From an uncultured bacterium (GTDB lineage: Bacteria > Bacillota > Bacilli > Lactobacillales > Lactobacillaceae): 53,665 nt of DNA. A program made the position numbers and the translations under genes. Below, piece after piece: positions 26,389 to 35,505 of the stretch. The DNA is taken from the NCBI GenBank assembly GCA_905214235.1, contig CAJMLF010000013.1, forward strand, positions 1-53,665, in the 5' to 3' direction. The notes under the pieces are model-generated. The model did not search any database, was not told the DNA's origin, and saw nothing but the letters and a program-made list of their open reading frames with translations. Numbering within the stretch: position 1 is the stretch's first letter; every line of letters begins with the position of its first letter.

Positions 26389-27854
26389 CTACTTACGAAT
26401 AATTAATCTACGCAATTTACTATTGTCCCAATCGACATATTGGTAAACAACATGCTTGTCTGATTTAAAAAACTGATTACCAGTCTTAAACGGCATGTTG
26501 TAAATATGACTATGAATGTTATGATTACCTGCCGCATTTCTTAGTTGCCAAAGTGGACCTGCACCTGCAATAATTAGGCCACCAACAAGGATGAGGGCAT
26601 AATAAGTGTCTTTTTTCAGATATGATACTATATCTTTTATCACATAAAAGTTAATGATCATCAGTGCCGGAATACTTACTCTCATTACTAGATCATTAGC
26701 GGCACCAAACTTAAAGAACGGTAAAAAGAACAGTAATACACTAGCGAAATACAACAATTCGTTTTTCCGTTCATGCTTCAATAGTAATAACAGCCAAATA
26801 ATCCATGCCCCTTGAAAAATAATGAACCCAAGCTTATGATGCCAAACATCGGTAAAGCCAAAATGCATTGCTTCGTTAAGCGGTTTGGGCTGCAAAATAT
26901 TGCAAGCAATATAGAGAAGCAGCACAACCATTAAGATTATCGATAAGATGTTTTCCGGATTGATTACTTCACGCCATGATAAGCTTTGCCCCCGCTTTAT
27001 AAGGTCAAATATCAAAGTCATCAACATCAAGCATGCTAATCCCAAGAATGCAAATGTTGAGTACAAAATGATTGGTGCTAATATTACACCCCAAACCTGA
27101 TAACAATATCGATTTCTCATCCATAAACTGACAGACAATGCCGTTGGAATAAATTGCGGAAAAACAAAGCGTAATAAAGATATGTTAGAAGTATATTGTA
27201 TTCCTAACTCCCTACTAAACCATTCTCCCATATCTCTCATTTGCATGGCATCCCAAGGCACCCAATTGCCGTAGATGCCACTTAATGGGTAGATAAAAGG
27301 AGAAAAGAATATTAATCCTAAAACAATCAGTATAAGTATCCAGCCTTTATCTTCACCAATCCAATGATATAAAGATAAAATTAGCAGACAAATTCCTAAA
27401 ACTATCCAAAGTAATAGAGAAATCTGTGTCAGGTTGAATCCCCCTAATTTACCAATTAACCCAGGAATAATGTATTCACCAATATAGTAGCTTACTACAC
27501 CATATTTCCCTTTAAACTGATAGTGAACAGGCCATGAACGGTTAATAAAGTCATTAAGTAGGACATTATGCTTTTGCCAGTCGTACGATTGCTGAAAATA
27601 ACCACCTAGTCCAGATAAAATGCCCAACTAATAACAATACACAGGGTAACTATTAAGAACGGCCAATGCCTTTTAAAAAGGCTACTAATTCCATTTTTCT
27701 TCCAGGAAGAACACCTCCATATCAGGTAAACACTGATAATTGCTGCTGGAAGTCCAACGATTGGATTTAACCAACTAACTGCAAATATAAGTATTGGTAA
27801 ATATAAATATAAATATAATAAGTAAATCAAGTTTAAATGATTTTCATTTTTCAT
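26389..27854 (-). pseudogene. GT-C-like membrane protein split by a one-base frameshift
   Basis: Two overlapping frames form one protein. The first (start 27854, MKNENHLNL, about 80 codons) ends SWAFYLD-stop; the second continues as SGLGGYFQQSYDWQKHN to 26389. Adding one base to the four-A run at 27617-27620 (minus-strand T4) joins them as SWAF-LSGLGGYF and gives 488 residues exactly in frame. The joined protein has about eleven to twelve hydrophobic segments and an outer loop after the first ones, as in GT-C enzymes. It overlaps the end of the GT2 gene, the usual partner that makes undecaprenyl-phosphate sugar. A sequencing error or slippage is as possible as true decay. Confidence 0.75.
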
Positions 27855-27867
27855 TTTGGTACCACCA

Positions 27868-28589
27868 TTAATCATTCATTTGCTTCTTTAGCATTCTAAA
27901 ATCACCCAAGGCTTTCCAACCAATCTTAGTAATTTTAGGAATATTAATAGAGTTTGTGCCTTCCTGACGCGCTACAAAGCTAATTGGTAAAAACTTAATT
28001 TTTTCATGATAGTACGCAAAATACGTAGTTAGCATAACATTCGGTAGGTTAAAGTCTGATGGCATCTTGGAAATGTACTTTTTCAATAACTCCACTTTCA
28101 TAAGCCGATAGGGGGCATTAGAATCGGGGATTTTTACACCATAGTAAAATTGCAAAATCATGAGTAACGTCTTTTCGACCATTATTCGTTGTATACCATC
28201 TTGACGATGTACACGATTCCCAATAACAGCATCGTATTTTTTCCTTAACTGCCAAAACTGTTCAAATTCAGCTGGATTAGTTTGATTGTCAGAGTCAGTT
28301 TGAAAAACATAGTCAGCATTATTTTTTATCGCATAACGATAGCCATGCAATACAGCTGAACCATGGCCCCGTTTGCTTTTGTAAGTCCTTCCAAAAGAGG
28401 ATACTGCTTTTCCGCTTCTTTAATTAATTCATATGTATTATCTTTACTACCATCATTAATAATTACTAATCGTGAATGGCCATCTCCGCTATGACGTTCA
28501 ATTACCGGATACCAGTCTTTAATTAGCCTGGCAATATTAGCCGTTTCATTATATGCTGGAATAATAATATACATTTCTTCAGACATCAT
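27868..28589 (-). pseudogene. GT2 (DPM1/CsbB-like) glycosyltransferase split by a one-base frameshift
   Basis: The first frame (start 28589, with GGAG close upstream; the second ATG at 28586 has better spacing) carries IIIPAYNETANI and VIINDGSKDNT. The second carries QTDSDNQTNP, the DxD donor and metal site. They join if one base is added to the four-C run at 28367-28370 (minus-strand G4), reading KANGGHGSAVLHGYRY, which is the expected motif; the whole is then 240 residues in frame. GT2 enzymes of this sort make a polyprenyl-phosphate sugar for a GT-C partner. The neighbouring partner has a similar lesion. As sequenced the product would be cut before the DxD. Confidence 0.8.
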
Positions 28590-28701
28590 GTACTCCTTTT
28601 AACTATCAACCTGTTTAATTTTAACAGGGCAATTTTAACTTAATGTTTCCAGAAATACAATTTAAAATTAGTTACAGAAGTTTAAAGCTATCTTATTAAC
28701 G

Positions 28702-28731
28702 TTGAACAATCACCCGTTTTTTTGCTATATT
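28702..28731 (+). promoter_or_regulatory. Promoter of the LCP gene
   Basis: TTGAAC (28702-28707), 18 bp, TATATT (28726-28731), 35 bp before the ATG. A CCTGTT/AACAGG inverted repeat lies upstream near 28610-28629. Confidence 0.55.
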
Positions 28732-28766
28732 AGTAACGTTAGAAATAAAATCGAGGTACTTTTGCT

Positions 28767-30125
28767 ATGGACAATAACAACAACGAACGCGAGTCGCGTG
28801 AAGAATACCGAAAAAGACTAGAGGAGCAAATTTATAAGAACGCTCACGATGAGGAAACGACTGAGCGTTCCCACCATGAATTTAATCATCACCATCATAA
28901 AAAGCCTAAGGCAGGCCGGCCAACCCCACCGCCAGTTCCAGAAAAACACCACTTCCACACACCAAAGTGGATGAAAGCCCTAATCTGGCTACTAATCATC
29001 CTGGTTGTCGGTGGTGGCTTCTACGAATATCACAAGGTCCACAAAATGGCCACCGGGGTCTTCAGTGACGGTAACGGCAAAATCAGCAAGAAACTTCAAC
29101 AAGGTAAGCCAGTCTCGGTTCTGGCCATGGGAACTGATGTTGGCGCCCTACACCGGGGTAATGCTGGTGGGAATACCGACTCAATCGAACTCTTCACTAT
29201 TAACCCCAAGACACAACGGATTACCATGACAAGTATCCCGCGTGATACCCTAGTTCGTGTCAACACCGATGACGGTGCGGATTACGTCAAAATTAATGCC
29301 GCCTACTCTATTGGGGGGCCAAAGCAGACAGTTAAGCAGGTCAGCGAATTACTTGACGTGCCAATTGACTATTACGCCGTTATCAACATGGGGGTCCTCA
29401 AGAAGGTAGTTAACTCCCTTGGCGGTGTCGAGGTTGATAACCCGTTCGCCTTTACCTACGAAGGCCACCACTTCAAGAAGGGTAAACAACACCTGAATGG
29501 TAATGAGGCCTTAAAGTACTCACGGATGCGGTACCAAGATCCAAATAACGATTACGGCCGGCAAAAGCGGCAACAACAAATCTTGTCCAGCGTCATTAAG
29601 AAGTTTAAGAAATCCGGATCCATTAGTTCTGCCAACAAAATCATGGATGCGGTTGGGGATGGTGTTAAGACCAATATTCCAATCGATGACATTGCAACCC
29701 TGTATGGTAACTATCACAGTGCCATGAACAATGTCACGACCTACCACTTCCAAGGCCAAAACGCCATGATTGACGGGGCTTCTTTCCAAATTGCTAGTCC
29801 AAAGGAGATCAACCGGGTTTCTAAGCTGGTTCGTAAGGAGCTTGGCCTCAAGCCAAAGAAAGTGGTTAACCATGAAACAAAGATGTACAAGTCACAGCCA
29901 AATTACAACGGCTATAATAAGACTGACTTCATCTTGCCAGGTGGTGCCTCTTACAATGATCCCGGTAGCGGTAATGGTAGTGACTACGTAACTAGCAGTA
30001 GTCGTCACCAGTCCCAATCCTCCTCAGATGAAGATGATGAAAATAATTCATCATCACAAACCAGTCCACGTTCTTCATACGGAACCGGGTACTATCGTTC
30101 ACCGCAAACCCGTTACGATTACTAA
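28767..30125 (+). CDS. LytR-CpsA-Psr (LCP) family glycopolymer ligase
   Basis: A 452-residue type II membrane protein. Residues 1-69 are cytoplasmic and include a His-rich stretch at 36-64 (HHEFNHHHH). One membrane helix spans about 70-85. The LCP domain follows, with GNTDSIELFTINP, MTSIPRDTLVRV and the RMRYQDPNNDYGRQKRQQ segment carrying the family's Arg and Asp residues. The last ~60 residues are Ser/Asn/Tyr-rich and unstructured. LCP enzymes attach undecaprenyl-linked glycopolymers to peptidoglycan, which fits the polysaccharide locus around it. GAGGT precedes the ATG. It is the only rightward gene in the middle of the locus and has its own promoter and terminator. Confidence 0.93.
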   Translation: MDNNNNERESREEYRKRLEEQIYKNAHDEETTERSHHEFNHHHHKKPKAGRPTPPPVPEKHHFHTPKWMKALIWLLIILVVGGGFYEYHKVHKMATGVFSDGNGKISKKLQQGKPVSVLAMGTDVGALHRGNAGGNTDSIELFTINPKTQRITMTSIPRDTLVRVNTDDGADYVKINAAYSIGGPKQTVKQVSELLDVPIDYYAVINMGVLKKVVNSLGGVEVDNPFAFTYEGHHFKKGKQHLNGNEALKYSRMRYQDPNNDYGRQKRQQQILSSVIKKFKKSGSISSANKIMDAVGDGVKTNIPIDDIATLYGNYHSAMNNVTTYHFQGQNAMIDGASFQIASPKEINRVSKLVRKELGLKPKKVVNHETKMYKSQPNYNGYNKTDFILPGGASYNDPGSGNGSDYVTSSSRHQSQSSSDEDDENNSSSQTSPRSSYGTGYYRSPQTRYDY

Positions 30126-30135
30126 ATTGACATAC

Positions 30136-30180
30136 TAAAAAGGTTCATTCAGCCAAACAACGACTGAGTGAACCTTTTTT
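30136..30180. terminator. Bidirectional terminator, LCP and repeat-protein genes
   Basis: AAAAAGGTTCATTCAG pairs with CTGAGTGAACCTTTTTT. It sits between convergent genes, with a T run on both strands. Confidence 0.88.
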
Positions 30181-30200
30181 GTTACCTCTTATTGAGTTTT

Positions 30201-32678
30201 CTAAGCCTTTTTGACGAGTTGGCCGTCCTTAATCATGAAACCAGTATTAACCTGGTCATCAGCTACTAATTCAGCTGTCGGGTTACCATCCTTAGCTTCC
30301 GTAAAACGCAGGTAAAGCTGAAGGCCTTCGTTAGTCTTCTTATCAATCTTGATACCCTTATTCAACTTGAGATTAGCATTAAAACCGGAGATTGCACTGT
30401 TGTAAATTGTTGGAAAGGCTTTAGCAACGTCAGGACGTGCCTCTAACTTCACTTCCGTCCGGCCAAGTTCTTGCCCCTTGTCGTTTACCAAGATCAAGTA
30501 TGGGTGAACGTCCTTCATCGCCATTGTAGCATTGCTTGCCATCCAACCAGTAATCTGGTAACTACCATCCTTGTTTTCAGTGAAACTATCAATATTTGAG
30601 GCGTGCTGACTAGGATTAATCTTGATAGCATCCTTAAACCAGTAGTCCGTGTATTGACTTGGGTCATTAGGATTAATTGCATACCGGCTAACTAAAGTGT
30701 AGGTTCCCGGTTTAAGCTTCAAATTATCAAAGCTAGCCGTAAAGCCAGAATTACCGGCGGTCTTAATTCCCTTAAACGCTGCAGCCACGTCCGGACGCGC
30801 GTCATTAGTAACTTGGACCCGGGATACTTCATTGTTATTGCTGCCTAAAAGAATCAACCAATGATTGGATTCTAATTCTGACATATCGTTAGCATGCCAA
30901 CCAGTGACCTGAAGTTTACCATCACTAATGTCAAAATTATCAAGGTTACCAACATTTTCTTTGTTAGGATTGAATGTCAGGTGCCTGTTAATAAACCACC
31001 AAGTAACATTGGCACCAGTGTCTCCGTTACCCTCATTACTGGTTGAATATCGACTAATTAATGAGTAGGTATGGCCAGGCACTAGGATAACTGGATCAAA
31101 GGAGGTGTCGAAGCCAGAGTTGCCGGCGGTCTTGATTGATGGGTAGGCCTTAGCTACATCCGGACGTGCAACGTTATCAACGAGCTTTGAGGCAACCTGC
31201 TTTTTGGCTGTGTTATCCCACAAGATGAGGAAGTGATTCTGAGTAACCGTTGACCAGTCGGTAGCGTTCCAACCGGCAACATGAACACGGCCATCCTTAA
31301 GTTCAAATGTATCCAGGGAACCCTCAATCGTTGTACTCCCTTTAATTAACTTTTGAGCAGGGAACCAATAATTAACATATTGTCCCTCACCATTCACCAT
31401 ATCGTTACTGTAGCGACTAATGACCTGCAAACTATCAATTAGATTAATACCCTTAAGACTGAAAGTACCTTCGAATCCAGAATTATCAGCATTTAAGATA
31501 GTTGGATACGCTTTAGCAACATCGGTTCGCTTTATATTATCAACTTTTTGACGACTAACTTCTTTATTGGTCGTAGTATCAAATAAAATTAGCCAGTGGT
31601 ATGGATAATTAAGTGATTGACTGGTAGCATTCCAACCGACAACCTTCAATTGGTTATTTGCATACGTCCCGAAACTATCTAAATGAGCCTGGTTAGCACT
31701 CGGTTTAATTTCATATAAATTAGGAAAATAAAAGTCAACAGCTGGCAATTTATCTGTAGCGTTTCCATCTGGATCAGCAGTCCAACGTGACATGACTTGA
31801 AGTGGGTCGCCAACCTTAATCTCATTCATATTCAAAGTAATATTGACATCGAAGCCAGACTTAGTAGCATCCCAGACATTATATGCTTTGGCAACGTCAG
31901 ACCGATTACTTTGGGCGGTATCGACTTGATAACGACCTACTTCTTGACCGTTATGCAGAACGAAAATGTAGTGGTACGGTTTACCTTTGCTATCATTTGT
32001 TGCATTCCATCCAACTACATGAAGCTGGTTATTAGCAATATTCGTAACATCTAGCGAACCAAAATTACCTTTAATACTTAAATCAGCATTCTTGTTACTC
32101 TGGTCACCTTGGTCGTCGGTTGGCTTTTTACCATTATTATCCTGCTGGTTGTTCTGGTTACCTTTATTATCATTGTTTTGGGTACCCTTGTTGCCACTTG
32201 GCTGATTTCCCTTATCACCTGGTTGGGTGTCCTTGCTACCCTTATTATCATTGTTTTGGGTACCCTTGTTGCCACTTGGCTGATTTCCCTTATCGCCTTG
32301 CTTGGTGTCCTTGCTACCTTTATTGTCATTATTTGGGGTACTCTTGTTGCCACTCGGCTGATTTTCCTTATTATCTTCTTGCTGGGCGCTTTGGTTACCC
32401 GCCGGTTGATTACTCTTGTTACTCTGTTGAGTATTATTTGTTGTCGGCTGGTCAGTCTGTCCCTGACTAGTTTGGTTATCGGTCTGATTATTAGTTGCCG
32501 CTTTATCGGTAGCAGGTGTCATCTGCTTAGCAGCTTGGGTTGGCTGCGTAGGCTGCGCAGTATCAGCATTTGCCGATGGGCCATAAGCCATCCCTGCGGT
32601 TAAGGCAAGGGTGGCAACTGCTGCTGAAACCCACAGTTTTCCGCTCTTGTACATCTTATAATGCTTTTTTGTTTCCAT
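30201..32678 (-). CDS. KxYKxGKxW-signal secreted protein with five GWHA/RPDV modules and no enzyme domain
   Basis: An 825-residue exported protein. The N-terminus has KMYKSGKLW, the KxYKxGKxW signal motif linked in lactobacilli to long or glycosylated adhesins. Residues about 40-190 are Gln/Asn/Gly/Lys-rich, with a 26-residue tandem repeat (see 32160-32370). Five modules follow to the C-terminus; the last lacks the usual end and finishes DGQLVKKA. There is no LPXTG, membrane helix or catalytic domain, unlike the other family members. A binding or adhesive role is inferred. TTTGGAGG precedes the ATG. Confidence 0.85.
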   Translation of the reverse strand: METKKHYKMYKSGKLWVSAAVATLALTAGMAYGPSANADTAQPTQPTQAAKQMTPATDKAATNNQTDNQTSQGQTDQPTTNNTQQSNKSNQPAGNQSAQQEDNKENQPSGNKSTPNNDNKGSKDTKQGDKGNQPSGNKGTQNNDNKGSKDTQPGDKGNQPSGNKGTQNNDNKGNQNNQQDNNGKKPTDDQGDQSNKNADLSIKGNFGSLDVTNIANNQLHVVGWNATNDSKGKPYHYIFVLHNGQEVGRYQVDTAQSNRSDVAKAYNVWDATKSGFDVNITLNMNEIKVGDPLQVMSRWTADPDGNATDKLPAVDFYFPNLYEIKPSANQAHLDSFGTYANNQLKVVGWNATSQSLNYPYHWLILFDTTTNKEVSRQKVDNIKRTDVAKAYPTILNADNSGFEGTFSLKGINLIDSLQVISRYSNDMVNGEGQYVNYWFPAQKLIKGSTTIEGSLDTFELKDGRVHVAGWNATDWSTVTQNHFLILWDNTAKKQVASKLVDNVARPDVAKAYPSIKTAGNSGFDTSFDPVILVPGHTYSLISRYSTSNEGNGDTGANVTWWFINRHLTFNPNKENVGNLDNFDISDGKLQVTGWHANDMSELESNHWLILLGSNNNEVSRVQVTNDARPDVAAAFKGIKTAGNSGFTASFDNLKLKPGTYTLVSRYAINPNDPSQYTDYWFKDAIKINPSQHASNIDSFTENKDGSYQITGWMASNATMAMKDVHPYLILVNDKGQELGRTEVKLEARPDVAKAFPTIYNSAISGFNANLKLNKGIKIDKKTNEGLQLYLRFTEAKDGNPTAELVADDQVNTGFMIKDGQLVKKA
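32160..32370 (-). repeat. 78-bp tandem repeat in the stalk of the KxYKxGKxW protein
   Basis: The motif ttgccacttggctg recurs at 32191 and 32269, and with one mismatch at 32347, an exact 78-base period (26 codons). It encodes GNQPSGNKGTQNNDNKGSKD-type units. Such repeats change copy number by slippage or recombination, so stalk length may vary between strains. Confidence 0.85.
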
Positions 32679-32721
32679 GGTTATCCTCCAAAAAGTTCAA
32701 TCCATTTAATTTTACAATGCC

Positions 32722-32730
32722 AGTATAACA
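32722..32730 (-). promoter_or_regulatory. Extended -10 promoter of the KxYKxGKxW gene
   Basis: On the minus strand, TGT-TATACT lies about 45 bp before the start codon. The -35 (TTGTGA) is 20 bp away and weak. Confidence 0.45.
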
Positions 32731-32767
32731 TATCACCGTATCCGGTTTCACAAGAAGTGATTGAGAT

Positions 32768-32805
32768 AAAAACAAAAGGGAATCGGAAGCTCAGTCCCAA
32801 TCCCC
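32768..32805 (-). terminator. Terminator of the rfbD-amidase unit
   Basis: On the minus strand, GGGGATTGGGA pairs with TTCCGATTCCC (11 bp including G-T pairs), followed by TTTTGTTTTT. Confidence 0.82.
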
Positions 32806-32820
32806 TAATCACCTGACAAC

Positions 32821-35481
32821 TTACAGCTGCCGGTATTCATACTTAACGAGTTCAAAGAAGTCACTCATCGTGTACGTGGTACCAAAGTATTGTGAAGCTC
32901 GTCTTGCCCAGTAACCATCAGGGTCAGTGTGGTCCGTTACATGCATGTATTCAGAAACCATGTGGTGGGACCATAACGTACCACCGTACTGACCCGTCTG
33001 ACTATTGTACCAAGCCAGGGTCGGCACAATTCCGTACTGCTTCATCTTGTATGCTGCGTAGTAAGCACCGTTGACTAATTCACGAACGAAGTTACCGGCA
33101 CCGTAGACCTCAACCTGTTCGAACTGGACGGCCCGTCCGTTAGCCGGGTATCCAGCACCCCAGGCTTCTCGGTCTGTACTGGAAACTTCAATGATGTTAT
33201 TGCCATCAACGAAGGCGTGGACAAAGGCATTGTTATAGTGTTGTTTTTCGAAGTTGATTTCACCGTAAATACTGTCGTTCGGGTTAGCAGTTTCGTGAAC
33301 TACTACCATGTCCGGACGACCATCACTGGTGTTGCTGTACTTACCAGTGACTTCCGGAATCACGTAGTCGGTTTGAATACTTGCGTGACCAACCTTATTC
33401 TGCAGGATATAGCGGTTAATTGCGTTGGCCGTCATATTGTATTGCAGCAGAGGTTCTGAACGCAAATCAATAAAGTTACCGTTTCCGTTGATATCGTCCG
33501 TAAAGCGGTGAATTACCTGGAATACTTTCCCCTGTGCGCTTGCCGGCAGGGTTAAGCCTAACTGGTAACCCGAGTTAGCACTGTGCAGAATATATGGTGC
33601 CGTGGCGGCCGCAGTGGCACTAGCCCGGTTGATATCCAGAACCCGTTGCCGATAAACTTCATGGCCGTTGGCATCCAAGAAAATCAGGTACTGGTACGGT
33701 TTGTTAGCGGACTGGTCACTCGCATGCCAGCCACTTACGTATACTGAACTGCCGTTGATACTGATATCATCAAACTTCCCCTGGTTCGAAGAGTAATCAG
33801 GTAACCATTGGTCAGCAGTGTTGTTACCGTTACCGGCCGGGTCATCCGTAAAGCGGAGAACAATCCGCATGTTACCCGTGATTTCTGCTGGGTTAAACTT
33901 AACCAACGTGTTAAAGCCACTATTTGCGCTGTTATAGATCAACGGATATACCTTGGCAACGTCGGGGCGGCTAGTAAGCGATAACTTCTGGCGGGCAACT
34001 TCCTTATCACCGTTCAAAATAATAACGTAGGCGTTCCCCTTACCTTGCGACTGGGAACTGGCCATCCAACCAGCAAGCTGGAGACCCTGATCAGTCATTT
34101 TAATCTGGTCAAACCAATAAGCTTGTTGACTATGGTAAACAACCGGTGAAGACCAGAAGTCGGTGTACTGGCCATCACCACCATTACCATTGGCACTGGT
34201 GGAATACCGACTTACAACCGCGTAAGAGTGACCGTCCACCAGCTTGATTCCGTTTAGGTCAAAGTTGGCGTTGAAACCCGACTGGCCTGCCGTTGTGATT
34301 GACGGGTAGGCCTTGGCAACATCAGTCCGGGATACCCCATCGACCTTCTGACTAGCCACCTGGCTGTTAGTAGTGTTGTCAAAGATAATTACATATCGTT
34401 GATTTTCAAACTTCGCGATATCATTGGCGTGCCAGCCGGTAACGTTAAGCTTACCACTACTGAGGTTAAAACTATCCAAGTTTCCCTGGTTAGCGTAGTT
34501 GCCGTTTGTGATTGGGGTGAAGTAGTAGTCAACATAGTCGCTGTTACCATCCTTACTGGAGGTGTAACGACTCAGCAGCTGTAACTTGTGGTTAAAGTTG
34601 ACCCCGTTTAAGTTAAAGAAGACGTCAAAGCCAGACTGACCGGCCCCCTCAACACCAGGGTAAACCTTAGCAACATCGGGACGACTTTGTCCATCCTTAA
34701 CCAGCTGCCGGGCAACCTCCCTGCCCGTTGTCCGGTCAAGCAGAATAATATAGTGGTTCGGCTTGTTTACTGCCAGGTTAGTGGCGTTCCAGCCCGTAAC
34801 CTCTAACTGATTCTTAGTAACCGTTGCGTCGTCCAAGCTAGCATAGTTACGCCGGTCAATCGTGACGGGGGCAAAATAATAATCAACATCATTCGTATTG
34901 CCAAGTGGATCTGATGTATAACGGCTAATCAGGGTTACCGAGCTTGTGCTCCCCATTACCTTACTGAGGTCGAAGTGGACGTTAAAGCCCGATTGGCTAG
35001 CCCCGTATACGTTATGTACCTGTTGAACATCATTCCGGGTGACTTCCTGGTCGGTGATGTTCTGCCGAGCAATTTCGTGGTTATCCTGGTTGAGGGCAAT
35101 AATGTAGTGGTACGGGCGACCCTCAGCGCCATTAGTAGCGTGCCAACCAGTGGCATTAAGGCTACCATCCGGATTAAGGCTAATACTATCCATGTTGGCG
35201 TAGTTGCCTTTATCATTACGGTTATAGCTCTGACTAGCAGCCACCTGCATCTGGGTATTGGCTGTTGCCGTCTGATTATTAGCCGTGTTAGCCGTTGCCT
35301 GTTGCTGGGTGGTCGTGCCATCAGTATTTGTTTGCTGCGCCTGGGTCGTTGTTGCGACCGTGGTTGGGGTGTCGTCCGCATGGGATGTCCCCTGTGAAAC
35401 CCACAGCAAGAATCCACAACTCGTCATGGCCAAACCGGTCATGGCAACCTTCTTAGCATGTTCGAAATTAATAAACTTCAT
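32821..35481 (-). CDS. Secreted amidase_2 enzyme with five GWHA/RPDV modules
   Basis: An 886-residue protein with signal peptide (about 1-37, pattern EHAKKVAMTGLAMTSCG shared with its relatives), a Thr/Gln-rich stretch, and five modules (about 95-680). The C-terminal ~200 residues are an N-acetylmuramoyl-L-alanine amidase type 2 domain: MVVVHETAN, EAWGAGYPANGR and HTDPDGYW carry the zinc and catalytic residues. Such enzymes cleave the glycan-stem peptide bond. The ATG at 35481 follows GGAAGG; a TTG one codon earlier is possible. It starts 24 bp after the rfbD stop codon with no terminator between, so it is co-transcribed with a rhamnose-synthesis gene. Confidence 0.9.
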   Translation of the reverse strand: MKFINFEHAKKVAMTGLAMTSCGFLLWVSQGTSHADDTPTTVATTTQAQQTNTDGTTTQQQATANTANNQTATANTQMQVAASQSYNRNDKGNYANMDSISLNPDGSLNATGWHATNGAEGRPYHYIIALNQDNHEIARQNITDQEVTRNDVQQVHNVYGASQSGFNVHFDLSKVMGSTSSVTLISRYTSDPLGNTNDVDYYFAPVTIDRRNYASLDDATVTKNQLEVTGWNATNLAVNKPNHYIILLDRTTGREVARQLVKDGQSRPDVAKVYPGVEGAGQSGFDVFFNLNGVNFNHKLQLLSRYTSSKDGNSDYVDYYFTPITNGNYANQGNLDSFNLSSGKLNVTGWHANDIAKFENQRYVIIFDNTTNSQVASQKVDGVSRTDVAKAYPSITTAGQSGFNANFDLNGIKLVDGHSYAVVSRYSTSANGNGGDGQYTDFWSSPVVYHSQQAYWFDQIKMTDQGLQLAGWMASSQSQGKGNAYVIILNGDKEVARQKLSLTSRPDVAKVYPLIYNSANSGFNTLVKFNPAEITGNMRIVLRFTDDPAGNGNNTADQWLPDYSSNQGKFDDISINGSSVYVSGWHASDQSANKPYQYLIFLDANGHEVYRQRVLDINRASATAAATAPYILHSANSGYQLGLTLPASAQGKVFQVIHRFTDDINGNGNFIDLRSEPLLQYNMTANAINRYILQNKVGHASIQTDYVIPEVTGKYSNTSDGRPDMVVVHETANPNDSIYGEINFEKQHYNNAFVHAFVDGNNIIEVSSTDREAWGAGYPANGRAVQFEQVEVYGAGNFVRELVNGAYYAAYKMKQYGIVPTLAWYNSQTGQYGGTLWSHHMVSEYMHVTDHTDPDGYWARRASQYFGTTYTMSDFFELVKYEYRQL

Positions 35482-35505
35482 CAATATATCCTTCCCTGAG
35501 AATCG

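Noticed and set aside
32160..32370. CRISPR array
   Set aside because: The regular 78-bp repeats are in frame within a gene, encode a Gly/Asn-rich stalk and have no unique spacers.
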